Of a stretch of DNA of 64,000 nt, positions 1 through 12,900 are shown one piece after another. The notes beneath the pieces are model-generated. The model had not been told where the DNA came from and did no database searches. It saw only the letters and a list, made by a program, of their open reading frames with translations. This stretch comes from Plectosphaerella cucumerina. Its lineage: Eukaryota; Ascomycota; Sordariomycetes; Glomerellales; Plectosphaerellaceae. The DNA lies in NCBI GenBank assembly GCA_020746995.1, contig JAGPXD010000006.1:1798001-1862000 (forward strand). The letters are read 5' to 3'. The position numbers and the translations under genes are program-made. Each line of letters starts with the position of its first letter. Positions within the stretch are counted from its first letter, which is position 1.

Positions 1-3000
1 CCACGGACCGCAGCGCCTTGGGCCGCTCGGACACGAGAAGTCCCTCGTCAACTGTGCCCATGAGGTAGCGGTAGCAGATGCCGTAGTAAATAGCTCGCAG
101 ATCTGACGTGCCTGCACCCTTGCTGACGGCCTCGAGGGCGATCTGGAAGAGCTGGTACAGCTTATCGCTCACGAGGCTGCCGATGCGCTGGCTGTCGCGA
201 TCCAATGCCGCCGGCTGTGATGTCGTCAGGTCCAGCTTGAAAAGAAGCACCCTGCCGAGCTTTGCGAGCTCAGCCGCCTCGGCAGGCTTGTCGCAGGAGT
301 ACAGCTCGAGTCCCGGTAGGATCGCCTGTAGCGTCTGCAGGAGGAACGACGTCTGTGCTGTGCCCTTGAAGTCGTTGGACTCAACCATGACGAGAAGCAG
401 GCTGGTCCACGCCCGAAGCACGCGAAGGCTTTGCGAAGCAATCTGCAACTGCCGATTGGACGACACAAGGTGTTCGACAATTGCCTCCTCTTCCCGCTCG
501 ATGGCCTCAAACGCCTGCTGCGACACCAGCGCACCATTCTCGGCGCCTCCGTTGCGCGTGAGAAGCAGCACCTCGCGGACGCGCTGAACGTTGGAGACGA
601 CATTTCCATCGGCATCGTGCTCAAGGCACGGCCGCAGGTCCAGGCCCGAATGGAATTGCAGCTCCGGTTGCGGGCTATCCCACAAACCGTCAGGCAGAAG
701 GAAGTCGTACAGGTCAAAGACAGTAGGGATAGTGATGGGCTCGTTGTCGTCGCCAGCGATACGGCCGTTGAGGGTCTCAAAGATGCGGCGCTTAACCGAG
801 GGCAGGCGACCCTGCGAGATGCTGCAGAGCTCCATGGCGATGTAAGATAGCGTCATGCTCCGCAGGGCGAGGAAGTCGATGAGTGTCGAGGCGCCCTCGG
901 TCTGGGTGAACTGTGGCTGGTTGATGTCCTGGCCCTCCCACGGCAGGGCGGGCTGGATGACCACATCGCGCAGCAACAGGTGGAAGAGCACGTCGTTCTC
1001 GCGCAGCTCGTCGATGACAAAAGGTGCCGACAGAGGCGACTCCCACAGCACGCGCATGATGCGCATGCACTTGAACTTCAGGGAGACTAGCCACTGGCGC
1101 ATGCCCTGGGCATCGCCACACGGCGTCTCAAGGAGTAGTCGCAGCACGCCGTGGAATAGTGACGTCCTCGACGCGAAGGCACCCGCCGGGCTGACCGACA
1201 GGTTCTCGACGCCGCACTGGAAACCAAGAAGGAGATGGGCAATGGTCGGCTGGTTGGGCATGGCGTCCAGGCAGGTGTACAGGAAGTCGAGGATGTATGA
1301 CTTGATGAGGTAGTTTGGCGAGTCGGCCTCACGGCCAAAGTCAAAGGGTGACGTGATATCGGCAGCCAGCGAGCGGGCGATGGACTCGTCGTCGCCGTTG
1401 GCCTCCATAGCGATGATGGCCCTGTTGCGCTGGGTCTGGCGGCCGGAAGTGACAGTCCAGGCGGCGGTGATCTTGGGGGCGCTCGACATGCGCTCGAGGA
1501 GCTTGAGGCAGGCAAGAGTGAGGTCGGGGTGGCCGATATTACAGTAGTTGCCGAGGTCAACCACCAGGTTGAGGTGGCCGGCGAGACCGTCCTCGAACGA
1601 GGCGTAAGCAGCGTTGGCCACGGAGCTCCGGGCGCGGCCCGACTGCAGCTTGATGATGGGCCTCACGACGTCGAGGTAGGTCGTCTGGAGATCGAGGACC
1701 TTTGAGACGAGCTCGACGGCGCGCAGGATGCCCTGCAGGACAGGCGAGTCGGGGGCGGCGTTGCCGACCTCGAGGGGATCCTGGTGGATGACCTTGAAAA
1801 GGGCGGCAATGGTGTTGTCGTTGAACATCCACTCCATGACCCGCGCGAAGGGGTGCAGACGCACGTAAGTGGCCAGGTCGGTGGCGCCGATGGCGGCGTC
1901 AAGCTGGATCGAAGTGTCGTTGGCGAGGATGATGAGGTCCTCATTGAACGTCTCAAGGCAGATGCCAGCGAACTCGAGGCAGCTGAGGCGCAAAACACGC
2001 GCCTGATGCAGGTCATGGGCGTCGTTGATGCGTGGCGAAGAGAGGGTGCCGAGCACGAGGTCGACGTACAGCTCGATACCAGGCATTCTGAAGGCGGAGC
2101 CGAGCGATTCGGGGAAGGGCAGGTTGTCGTTGAGGGGGCTCGCGTCGACGCTGGGCGTGACGAGGGCGGTCAGGAAGCGCACAAAGGCGATACCCTCCTC
2201 GGGGCTGGCGCAGAGCTCCTCGCCGATCTTCTGCGACACGTCCTCAGGTGGGCTCAGCGATGGACGCGGGTGGCCTGCCGCAATGACAACGTAGCCGCCG
2301 CTCATCCAGTTCTCCAGGCACAGCCACATGTTGTTGCAGTCCTCCCGTGACTTGCGCGACAGCAGAGCAGCCAGGGTCGTGAAGACGCTGGCGCGGATGC
2401 GCGGCAGGATGGGGCTGCTGGCGAGTTGGTAGCACAGGTCGACAATGGCATATGTCGGGTCCCTGATGAGGAACTGCTTAGCCGTCTCACTCTCTGTGGT
2501 GAGCCGCGTGATGAGGCCCAGATACGCCTGCAACATCATCTCCGACTCAGGCTCAGCCTCGACCTGCTCAGGATTGGGGCGGCCGCCGGGTCGGTACAGG
2601 TTCGACTGACCAGGCGGGGGCGCATCTCTCGTCTTGTTGGCGAAGAAGGTGAGCTCGCGGAAGATCTGCTGCCACGTAAGCGACTGCGATCTCCGCATCT
2701 TGCCCGAGGCGTGGTGGCCCTCATCGAGGAGGAATTCGTGGGCAGCTGTGGCACATGTCTGGTTGCCGGACACGGCCTGCAGCATATCGCAGAAGGCGGT
2801 GACGAGGGGCGTTGATGCGCGGCGCGATGCCCAGTGCATGAAGCCAGCCAGGTTGCTGTCGGGGTCGGACCAGAAGTTCGTGGCGGCTGAGGGTCGGCCC
2901 TCGTAGGCCATGGCGATGATGACGAGGAAGCGCTCAAGGTCGGCATGCTGCTCGCGGCCCAGTTGCCTCTGCTCATCCTCGCTGGTGCGCAGCCTCCGCA

Positions 3001-4353
3001 GGACGTCGGGAAGGTTCGAGATGAAGGCATCGACAAAGACCTCGAGCTGGGTGGAGAGGCACGTCTTGAAGAAGTCGGAGAATGGCACGGGCTCGGGGAC
3101 CATGGCGGGGGTCTTGCGGCCGAGCCACTTGATGATGGCGACGCGCGAGGGGTCCTGGCGCTCCGAGGCGTTCATATCGGCGAGGATGGACAGGACAAAG
3201 TCGAAGCCACCATCCTTGAGGGCATCGAAGAACTGCTTGGATCGCTGTTCGTCCTCCGAGTCGACGTCGACGCCAGGAAGGTTGCCAACGTAGGCGTCGT
3301 CCAGATACCAGCCGCTGTACTCGGACAGCCACCAGGCCTTGACGGCGGCCTGCAGGTTGACCAGTGGCCACGTCTCATCGTCGTTAGGGCGGCACACGAC
3401 GTCCTGGAGGCGTCGCGCCGTCTGAATGTCGCCGATGCCCTCGGTCGATCCGAAAGTAGTGATGTAGGCGCCCAGTACGGGGAAGAGGTGCACGAGCAGG
3501 ACATCGTAGCGGTCACATCGCTTGAGCTGATCCAGGAAGGCCTTGAAGTCGGATTCTTCTGCCAGCTTCTTCTCGACAGTGCGGGCCAGCACAACGGCCA
3601 ACAGCTCGTGCTGCTGGACCAGGCTTATCCGGGAGAACTCGAGCGTGTCCATGCCTTCAGGCTTCTCGCCCTTGGCGCCACTGGCCAGAACAGCGGCGGC
3701 CATCATCTTGTCGGATATCCTAGACAGCCACGACCGCACGTCCTGCATGGCGGAGACGCATCGGGGGAGCAGCTTGGCGCGGGCGGGGTCCTTAAGGACG
3801 TTGTCGGCTAGGTAGGCCTGGATGACTGCGACAACGTCGGCGTCGAGCTCGTCGTCGTCCAGGTCATCAATCTCGAAAAGCAGGCGGACGCTGTCGAGAA
3901 CGTATTTGCGCTGCTGGTGGAAGCGGATGATGGCACATTCGAGCAGCGGGCGACCTAGGGTGGCCGTGTCCTCCTCGGCTTCGAGAACGTAGCGCGCTGC
4001 CTCAATCTCGTTGATCTCAGCCTCGTCGGCGAGGCTCAGGGCGATCTGTTGAAACTCTTCGTTGACGCGGTATTCTTCCGAATCGATGGGTATCACGCCT
4101 GTCACGTCGCGGTCAGCTCCTGATGTGCCAACAGGCATCCTCCGCGCCGTTCATTTGCCCTACCTGACTTGACAGTCTGTCTGCTCTTGTCGTCTCTTGC
4201 AGGCCGCTGCCATAGCCGCGCGAGCTCGCGCTTGAACAGGTCCTGGATCGCGCCATTGTCAAATGATTCTGCGCTCTCGGGCCGTCCCTCGCGGATGGCG
4301 AGCAGGTCGCGATGGAAGAACTGGAGCGCTTCCAGCGTCGTGACATCGGCCAT
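1..4353 (-). CDS. NUP192: Nucleoporin Nup192/Nup205, 5' part (3' end off window)
   Basis: Scaffold nucleoporin of the inner ring of the nuclear pore complex, at the nuclear envelope. Exon 1 (4164-4353) starts MADVTTLEALQFFHRDLL. A 65-nt intron follows (4099-4163, donor GTAGGG, branch GCTGAC, acceptor CAG). The second exon stays open to the window edge, so about 1,430 codons are visible of the roughly 1,700-1,800 usual for the family, and the C-terminus is missing. Family-like stretches include RVNEEFQQIALSLADE and LLECAIIRFHQQRKYVLD near the N-terminus, and YGICYRYLMGTVDEGLL close to the window edge. An acceptor 21 nt upstream would make a 44-nt intron and add seven residues in frame, but that intron has no branch site, so I prefer the longer one. 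Identification is from recognised family sequence; the second exon was read at several points and was open at each. Confidence 0.9.
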
Positions 4354-4907
4354 TGTGTGGTGTGTTTTTGTGTGGTGGTGATGGTAGTCGAGCAGGTAGC
4401 ACGGCCGGGTTTCGCTAGCACAGGGCCCTCGGTGTGCTGTGCATCCGGCGCGCGCGCGCGGGGGGAGGAGGAGGGCAGTCGACTGTCGGTAGGTTGGTCC
4501 CTCGGTGTGCGGGAGGAATGGTATCTTCGAGGCCGTATAGGTCAGGATATCGTGGGTGCGGTGCTCATGGAAGCTCCTCGGACCTCCAAGCGGGTTGGAT
4601 GCTTCGGTGTAGAAGGCGCTTCGCTGCAGGTGCAGGTGCAGGTGCAGGTACAAGTACGGTCAGGCAGGTTCGCTCTGCTCTGCAACGGCGGCAGGAAAAT
4701 GTCCAGCTTACCCGTCAACAAAGCTCCCCAGGCGGTGGCCTAATTTGGAAAGCGGTCGCCACGTCTTCTGGGGGGTCCACTTATGTAAGGTACCCGCGGT
4801 TGTCGCCGACTTTCCATTTCCATTTCCATCACCATCTTCATCTTCGACATCACACCAAGACGTTCAACACAATGACGACAAATGACGGCAGCCACAGGTG
4901 GAAAGTC
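4354..4907. other. Intergenic region with simple repeats upstream of NUP192
   Basis: This stretch holds the NUP192 promoter and leader and the 3' flank of the BTB gene; both genes read leftward. It contains a CG-dinucleotide run near 4448-4460, four tandem copies of the hexamer GCAGGT near 4624-4650, and a CCATTT-type run near 4811-4830. No convincing gene was seen; the open frames here are low-complexity. Confidence 0.6.
4624..4650. repeat. Hexanucleotide GCAGGT tandem run
   Basis: About four perfect copies of GCAGGT followed by a degenerate copy. The run lies about 270-300 bp upstream of the NUP192 start. Confidence 0.75.
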
Positions 4908-6018
4908 TCACGACATGTGTAATTTCTTCGCCTGTGCAGCTAGCTGCTCTCTATCCGACTCCCGCAGCGGCGTCGGCATCTTGGTCAAAACCTCCTTCAT
5001 CTGGTCCATCAGAAAGTCTCTCGGGTTGCATCCCGCATGATCGCCCTCGCCCCGGACCGGCTGTCCAATGTCATGGATTACAAGGTTCGAAAGCACCTCG
5101 TAAAGTCCCAGGATACTGTGCTCGACATCGCCTGCGTCTTCAGGGATCGGCCACAGACCGGCTCTCGTCAGACAGAAGGTCATGGAGCCTAGGATCATCG
5201 ACTCGCATCGGTGCGGCCCCATGTACGTCGCGTGCCGACACCACCGCGGCCGCTCGTCCACCACCGTCAGCTGCCCCGTGAGTGACCGGAAGACATCGAG
5301 CAGCGCGCCCACAGTCTCGTCCCGCGCCTCGCAAATACGCTCTGTCCATCGTGTCAGTCCCAAATCGAGAAGCGGGAGAGGAAACTTGAGCCTTACCGAT
5401 GACATCTGACGGCATCTGCAACCGCTGCAGCATCGAGCCTTCGGCAAACATGGACCCCGGCCCCTCCATCGTGATGCGCCGCACCGTCGCCTCGAACATC
5501 TGTCGGTGCCCGAGCTCCCAGCTGATCCAGACCATCTTGGGCACCGCATCGTCTGGCCCTGACGTCGGGTCGTGTAGCGCGTTGATCCACGGCCGCACCC
5601 ACGGCGCCAACATCGGTGTCGAGTCGTAAAAGTGCGTGAGCGCCGTCAGGTCGTAAAGCGCGTGCATCGACAGCGCCCTGGGCGCCTTCTGCAGGTGGCC
5701 ATGCGAGATGTTGAGGAATAGCTCCATCGCCGACGGGTTGTCCTCGGGGAGCTCGATCACCCAGTCCTTGCCGTCTTCTGGCTTCGCCTCGGCGAAGGGG
5801 CCGTGGATCATGCGGTCGAAGACAGGCGATACGCGAGACAGTGCCCTCGAACACACAAGGAAGCATCTCGTCTCGTCCTCGTCGGCGTGGCCCTTGTCGC
5901 CATTCTCGATCTTCGTGTCGTCGTCATTGCCATCCTCCAGCTTTCGTTGCGTGCCCACCCGGAGCAATAGGTCTCCTCGTGGGTCGATCGTGTGCACTTT
6001 TTGCGATTTCGTGTCCAT
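4908..6018 (-). CDS. BTB/POZ-domain protein
   Basis: Two exons, 5397-6018 and 4908-5341, separated by a 55-nt intron (5342-5396; donor GTAAGG, branch CTGAC, acceptor CAG). They encode 351 residues, starting MDTKSQKVHTID. The first half resembles the BTB domains common in ascomycetes: a strand LLLRVGT, an acidic linker, then FLVCSRALSRVSPVFDRMIH, and later WVIELPEDNPSAMELFLNI. BTB domains make protein-protein contacts and often act as cullin-3 adaptors, but no second diagnostic domain is visible, so the partner is unknown. The 3' half (ERICEARDETVGALL...) is not recognised. The start is the first ATG of the open frame. It reads in the same direction as NUP192, about 550 bp away. Confidence 0.8.
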
Positions 6019-6941
6019 AGTAGAGACTGCCGTGAGAAATAACTTGCGATTCTAGTGTTGTCCGCCGTCATCTCATGCGCAGGCTGCTTCTTCTTATCCA
6101 GACACTCTCTTCCACCTAGCCTGACTCGCTGTCCGACTCATCCGTGCTCCGAACCAAAACCTCAATGCTGATGAATCGTCTTGGCATGCTAGCAGAATCT
6201 CGTAAATGCCTGCTTAGAATAGAACAATGCCATGATGAAAAAGTCTTCTCTCCCTCGAGGCTCAGACCGCGCCGCGCCCGTCGGTCGGTGGCGGAGGCTC
6301 CTCAGCCTGCCTAGGCGCCACCCGCCGGCGCGCCACGGACATGTCCCGGAGGCCGACGGCATCCGCGACGAGGCCCACAACTTTACACACCAGTCTGACG
6401 AGTTGATGTCTTTTGCCATGAAAAGGGAGTGGACATTGCCGTGAAATTTGTCTTGATAGAAGTAGTCATGCGACAATCTGCCATGTCTGATTCTACCTTG
6501 CCTATCGAACAGCTCCTCACTCAGCCTCTTGTCCTGCTGTCCATGCCATCCCGCTCCATGGGTCAACTTTTTCGACTGACTGTCTCCGAATTCCAGCAGA
6601 TATCAATGGAAGAGCCCTCCCTCTCTGAGCAGTTTCGACCAGCCGTACACCATGGCCAGCGTTGAAGCCATCCGCTCAACAAACAAGGAAGAGTAGTTTG
6701 GCTTCTTCCGACATGGCATGTCACTCACCCCCCACAGGAGGTCAACCACTACAGGAGATCACCGGTCACAGGGGATCACCCACTAGTTACAGGAGATCAC
6801 CCACAGCAGAAGATCACCCACAGCAGAAGATCACCCACAACAGAAGATCACCTACAGCAGAAGATCAACACCTGCACCTGTCGATCAGATCCAGCCCGGA
6901 ATTTACGAATTAATAATATGTGTAGTAAAGGCCGAAAGCGG
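6019..6941. other. Intergenic region: BTB gene upstream side, TEL1 3' flank
   Basis: The stretch holds the BTB gene promoter on its left and the TEL1 3' flank on its right. Apart from the minisatellite near 6754-6871 no feature is supported. A 125-codon minus-strand frame at 6189-6566 has no recognisable domain or start context and was not called. Confidence 0.6.
6754..6871. repeat. Minisatellite, 17-bp unit
   Basis: Four near-perfect copies of AGATCACCCACAGCAGA run from 6794 to 6861, each exactly 17 bp; the third and fourth differ by one base. A truncated copy follows, and degenerate copies extend the array to the left. It lies about 80 bp beyond the TEL1 stop codon. Confidence 0.85.
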
Positions 6942-9900
6942 CTAAGCGTATGCCGCCCAGCCCGAGTAAAGAAGTGCCAGGTTTCTCTCATCAGTTGCCT
7001 GGTTGATGAGGTCGTTGACAGTCGCCTCCACGCTCAATGTTTTGGAGAGTTTCTTCCGCACAACCTCCAGAGCCCGGTCCGCCTCGCCCGCCTCGTCCAC
7101 CGGGCCCCTGCTGACACCCGGGTCCTGCCCCTGCCCCTGGCCCTGCAGCTTCGCCAGCCGCACCGGCGAGATGGACCACGAATACAGTGGATCGTACCGC
7201 AGTACGTCCAAGATAGTCATGATGGAGTATTGCTCCTCGCGGAGCGCATCCATCGTAAACTCGCAACAGCGCCTGAACACCCCCTCCGTCTTCGTGAGGC
7301 CCATCCCGTCCACAATGTCCCTCGTCAGCCGGAACGGTACAAGCTCAGGTACCGGGAGGACCCGGCCCATCTCGAAAGCGACGCCCAGGTCGATGTGAAC
7401 AACCTCCCCCGTCTCGTGATCAAGCAGGATATTGTGCCCGTGTCGGTCGCCGAGGCCAAGAACATGGCCAAGCATCGAGATGGCCGCCGTCGTGCGCGTG
7501 TAGGCCGTTCGCTTGGCGAACCACTCGTCTGGATCCACAAAGTATTCGAGGAAGAAGTACTTCATGACCGGCTGGAACTTCTCCTTGACCTTCCTGTACG
7601 TGGCGACCCGCTGCTCGACCGATTTGCCTTGCACGTTGGAGATTTCTTTCCTACACTGACTCCCCTTCAAGTCCTTGGGGTGATATCTCTCGTGCGCCGG
7701 CATGAGAAACTCGTGCAGCGGGATCGTGTTGGGGACAAACTCGATGAGACCCGAGACAGCCGTCAGTGGCAGCACCTTGTATGTTCGGATGCCAAGATTC
7801 CTCTGCTGTGTTTCGCGGTTGCGTGCGAGGAGCGCCGAAACAGCTGCGAACACCTGCTCCATGATGGCGTCCTGTCGCAGATCATCGCTGCCACCCTTGA
7901 CGAGCTGTCTGTACCGCTTGCCATCCGTTCCCACAACGGTAATGATCTTGGGCGCACTGACGCCTGAAGCAATGGTCATTTGGGGCTCCAGACGGGCGAC
8001 GATCGGGACTCTGGAGTAATCGCAATCCGCGTTGAGCTCGATTTGCATCGTTGGTGGGGGGATTCTGTACTTGGCCAGTGCTTGTGTGAGTTGAAACGCA
8101 GTCGTTGAGTCCTTCAGAGCAAACTTCTGGCCCGCTTTGAACTTATCATTCTTTTCGCCGGCGAGCCTGTGATAGTAGCCTGAAGTCCTGTCGATGGCGT
8201 GCCAGACATCGCCCACCTTTTCGTTGCGGTCAAGTTCCTTGGACAGCCGCTCAGCTGCCTTTTGGCGGCGCGTCGCCACATCGTCCTGGTTGTTCAGCTT
8301 GACCTTGGCGCTCGACCAAATGTGGTACATGCCGTGGTACGGGTGGTCGATGCAGATGCTGCGCACGAGGCCCAAAAGGAGTGACTGGAACAGGTCTCCT
8401 TGACGGTCTTGTAGTCTAGAGGACAGCTGGTTCATCAGCATGGCGAACTTCCTGGTCGGGACGCCACTCAGATGCTTTCGAACGGCTTCGTTGGTCGTAT
8501 CGTCATCGGACCGCTCGAGCCACAGCGCAGTGAATCTGAGAGCGTCGTTGTTGAATTCGTCCGAGGCGCTGAGACACAGCAGATAGTTCTCCAAGCTGAG
8601 TCGCACAAACTCGGCACGGGTCTGCTCGAGACGGCGCAACTCCTGATCGTCCAGGTCCAACCAGGATTTGGCCTTGATCAGATGAGCTTTGTATTTGTTG
8701 GTGAGATCGGCAGTCTTGGCCGTAGCGAGGAGAGCCCGAAGTTGCGCGACCTCTTCGCTCTTTCCCTTTCGCAGCTTACGAAGCCTCGCCAGATCCTCGA
8801 GTGCGTCTTGGTTCTGGAGCTGGTCGTCGCAGAACATGGCGAACTGATGGAAGACCTGGCCGGCCTCCTTGCCCTTGGTGTTGCCTTTCAGCTCCTTGAG
8901 TGCAGGGGCAAGGTAGTTGTTCTGGATTTCTTGAGGCTTTTCGAGCCTGGCAGCGGAGACTTGATGGCCAATCTTGGAAAGCAGTGCAGATCGAGAGACG
9001 GGAATAGACTGCTTCTTCAGGAGTGACGGGGAATCGAGGGCCTGAAGCATGTGGATGGATGACTTGGTTTCGCCGTGATCCCACATGGAGCTTGCCAGCT
9101 CGAACTGCACGGTGGCATCCACATTCAGGCCAAGCTTTTCGCAGCGTCCGATCAGGTCCGGCTCCGTCCAGAGGTTGAGGCACTCGTTTGTGGCGCGGTG
9201 GTATCGGTAGATCCCGGAAGAAATCAGCTTGCAGTTGATCTCGGTTTGTTTCGCCTGTGCTTGGGACAAGACTCCGCGCAGAGACTCGTGCTGGCTGATC
9301 AATGTAAATGTGGTCTCTCGGCAAGAAAGTAGCGATCTCACATCGAGATATCTGGGGACGAAATTAGCAAAAGGGAAGCAATACGGAGGGACCAGAGCAA
9401 CCCTTGGGTCAGCTAAGTACGTACCGGCCACGTCGCATCCACCGACTGCGCTGCTCGAACCGTTGGAGCAGATCGCTCAGCTCGCCGAAATCGGCAACGT
9501 TCACAGCATCGTCAAGCTCGGTTAGAGCCGCGAGAGCGCCCAGTTGACCTCTGAGGGTAGCTGGGTTCAGCGAACCAGCCAACGTCCTCATTGTCTCGGT
9601 GTATCCGTGATAGATCGCTTGACGAACAGCTGCAATGCCCTGAGCTTGCTGGATCGACTGGAAGGCTTTGTACAAGGTTACAGCATGGTTATTGCTTGCC
9701 GCAGGAGCCGGCAGATTCCACGTCTCCAGTCGCCTTGCCAGATCGAAGGTGTTCTGAAGAGACTTGCTGTCGCTTTCTTCCGCATTGTCGAGAGATCTGA
9801 TGAGGTTGTATGCCATACCTGGCAAACCGAGAATGCCAAGCGCTCCTACAAGTGACATAGCATCGGACTGCGCCGCGGGATCCCTCCGGCGAGCATGGCC

Positions 9901-12900
9901 GGTGTGCACTGCTCCTCTGAAAGCCAAGGTCTTGGGGCCATCGTTTTCGTGCTCTGCGCGGCCGAGAACTTCATCGAGGCTGGCAGGTTGAAGGATTCCG
10001 TAGTACGCGTCAGGATCATCGATGCTCTCGTATATCTGCAGGAGAGCTTCGGTGTTGTCCTCCTCTCGAGCTGCCGATGTACGGCGGGATACCCTGGTCA
10101 ACTGGGAGGCGGCGATCTCCATGAACAGCAGGGCCGTCTTGGGCATCCCGCACTTGGAGCTGGCCGACCCAATAGTTCCGTAGTCAACATCGAGCCACTG
10201 GCACCTGTCGGCAATCGAGCTCTCTCGGGGCAATGCTTGCGTGCGCAGGTAGAGTATAGCGTTGATCAGGTGCCTCTGGTTCGCCTTGGCAGCTTCTGTT
10301 CCAGATTCCAGCCAGGCCTTGATCCCCTCAGACAGCTGGCGTTTCACCGTCTGTTGCTTTTCGAGCTGGTTGGAGAGGGCCATGTGAACAATAAAGGGGA
10401 GTGCGTCCTTGGCGAAGGTCTTGTCGTGCAGAACCACCCTCCTCAAATATGTGAGTAGGATGTCGTCCGAGCTGGTTTGGGCGAGATAGGCTGCGATGTC
10501 CTGGACCCAGGTCTCACGCTCGATCCATGCGCCACTGAACAGGTGAAGTTCCTGCTCACTTTCGAAGGGACCGCTGTCCGAAGGAGGGGCTTGGTAAGGA
10601 TGCCAGCCCGAGGCTATGAATAACGGCTCATGTAGAGCCGTCTGCGCAGCAGCCATGAGTCGCTTGTCCTCGAGGGCAATAGCCTCGGAGATCGCCGCGC
10701 GCAAGGCAGATTCAGCGAGACCTGCGGTAAAAGAGTCCTTGTTGTGAGTCAACTGCTGCAGGAGACGGATGAGACCTTCTCCAGATGTGTGGTCCGTCGA
10801 GGCCAGTTCGAGCGATTTGGAGAGCTTTGACTCGCGTAGAAAGTCCGATTGCAGTTCACCAGTGGCGGCAAAGGATCTGCCCATTACTCGGCCCGCCCAG
10901 GCCAGGTACTCGTCGCTCAGGGTGCCAGACTTGCAGCTTGTCCAGACGATGCCACTGTGTTGAGCAGCGGCGTCGTCAGTGCTGAGAACGTCTTGCTGAA
11001 CAGATGCAGGAATAACAAAGTCGCCACAAAGTAGTCCCAGCGCAAGCTCTCGCGCCGGCTCGTTCAGAAGCTTCTTCTCCCTCTGCTCATCGCGGAGAAT
11101 CTCCAGCAACAATTTGCTCTCGTTGCTGCCACTCTCAGCGTTGCCCGATGAGCGTATGTTCGATGCGGTTTGCGTGATGATCTTGAATGATGCCTGCTGA
11201 TCCTCATCCGCAAAGTAGGGAGACTCGAACTTGTTCAGGTAGTCAGAAAGCCAGGCATGGAACCGCTGGGCCTTGGAGATGGTGGCTTTGAACTGGCTTT
11301 CCTGGGTAGTACTTGACTGGCTCGACTCGAGGAAGACCCGAAGGGAAGCAAGTGTGGACAGACCGTACCCAGCCAGGAACGACGGGGCGTACTTGAGGTA
11401 CTGGCTGGCTTTGGTGATGAGATACCGGCTGATGCCCAACGCGTCATCGGCGCACTCCGAGTCCACGATCAACGGCCGAATGGAATGCAGCAACATTTCT
11501 GTAGGGTACTGATCGAGTGCAGCGGGCCCTGCAAGGCAGATGAGAACTCGCACTTTGCGTAGTGCCGAGCAAGCATGCAATGAACCTAAGGCCGGATGGA
11601 TCGAATCGAAAAGCCTCCGGGCTACCAAGACGACCATGGCAGGCGTCCAGAGAGTGCGCAGTTCGTGCTCGGTTCGGTTGCAGAGGTGGAACAGTTGCCG
11701 GAGGAGATACTTGGCCCTGAATACCGGTTGCTGGTTGGCCGTGAGGCGCACTTCGGAGTGTGAGTAGCCCTTGATCTCGTCCATGATGGTGGCTGCGTAG
11801 ACAAACTCATCATCCTGCGCGAAGTACTTCTCGATGGAGTTTTCCTGGTCGAAGGTGTCGAACATGATGGCCACGATGTCGGCGAAGTTCGCGTAGATCC
11901 CGTCGATGTATGGCTCGTTGCCCAACTGCTTTCGGATGCGGTTCTCGGCAGAATCCTGGCCCTGTCTTGACATACTGGTGTCTTGGGCTATAGCATATGC
12001 CACAATCTTTGCAAAGCCTTTCCTGATGAGTTCGGGGTAGGTGGTGGAAAGCTGGTGGACCAGGCTCTTTGCCTTCTCAACGTGAAGGCGCATCAGCATG
12101 AGGGCGGCTGCCTCGGCTTGCGACGTCTCCAGCATCTGCCGAAGCGATTCAAATCCGAAGATCTCGAAAGGCATGTCGTCTATGGACTCCTCCTCCAACC
12201 AGGTGTAGAGGAGCTGTGGTCTGAAAAGAGCGAAGAGATCCTTGGGAGAGCTGAGGTGAAGGGACTTTGACACATGTGCCAGACATCGAGTGGCGTACTC
12301 TGCTGACGAGTTTACCTTGCCAGGAACCTCGAAGATGTGATATGTGCATCGGCGTAGTAGCGTCGGCCAACGACAGGCCAGTTCCGAGAGAACGAGCAGT
12401 CGAAAGGCAATGCCCTCAACTATAGTTGGATCGGTGGGCAGGCTCTCGAGCACGTCGACGAAGACGTCATCATGCGCCTTGAGAACGTAGAGGCCAAAAA
12501 TTTCAGGAAGTCGGACGGCGATCGAATACTTGACCACCATGGGGCTCTGTTGCATGATGAGGAGGAGTGTTGTGCGAGATGAGGCCAGCCCACAGTTCGT
12601 GCCGTACCCTGGTTCGTTCTGCAACAATCGGAAGAGGAGTTTCGCGAGCGAGTTCTGTGACTGAGGTGACAGGGCGTTCTGTGGGAGGGATTGCCCCACA
12701 AAGTAATGGTAGAGGTCTTGTACATCGCTGTAGATGTCGCTCTTGGTGTCGAGCCATGCCTGCATGAGACCGTCCATCATGTTGAGGACAGTCGACTGGG
12801 CTACTTCGCAGGATGCTAGTCGGGCTTCACCGACAAGGCTGCCGATTTTCTCGATGATGTGCCGCACATCGTCGTCGTGGATAGAGAAGTCGGAGCTGAT

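Noticed and set aside
4099..4163. 44-nt version of the NUP192 intron (acceptor at 4120)
   Set aside because: Too short and without a branch site; the 65-nt version has GCTGAC at a normal distance.
6189..6566. 125-codon minus-strand frame beyond TEL1
   Set aside because: No family features; lies in flanking sequence with repeats close by.
6918..7967. 349-codon plus-strand frame opposite the TEL1 kinase domain
   Set aside because: Antisense to a highly conserved kinase region; no recognisable protein features.
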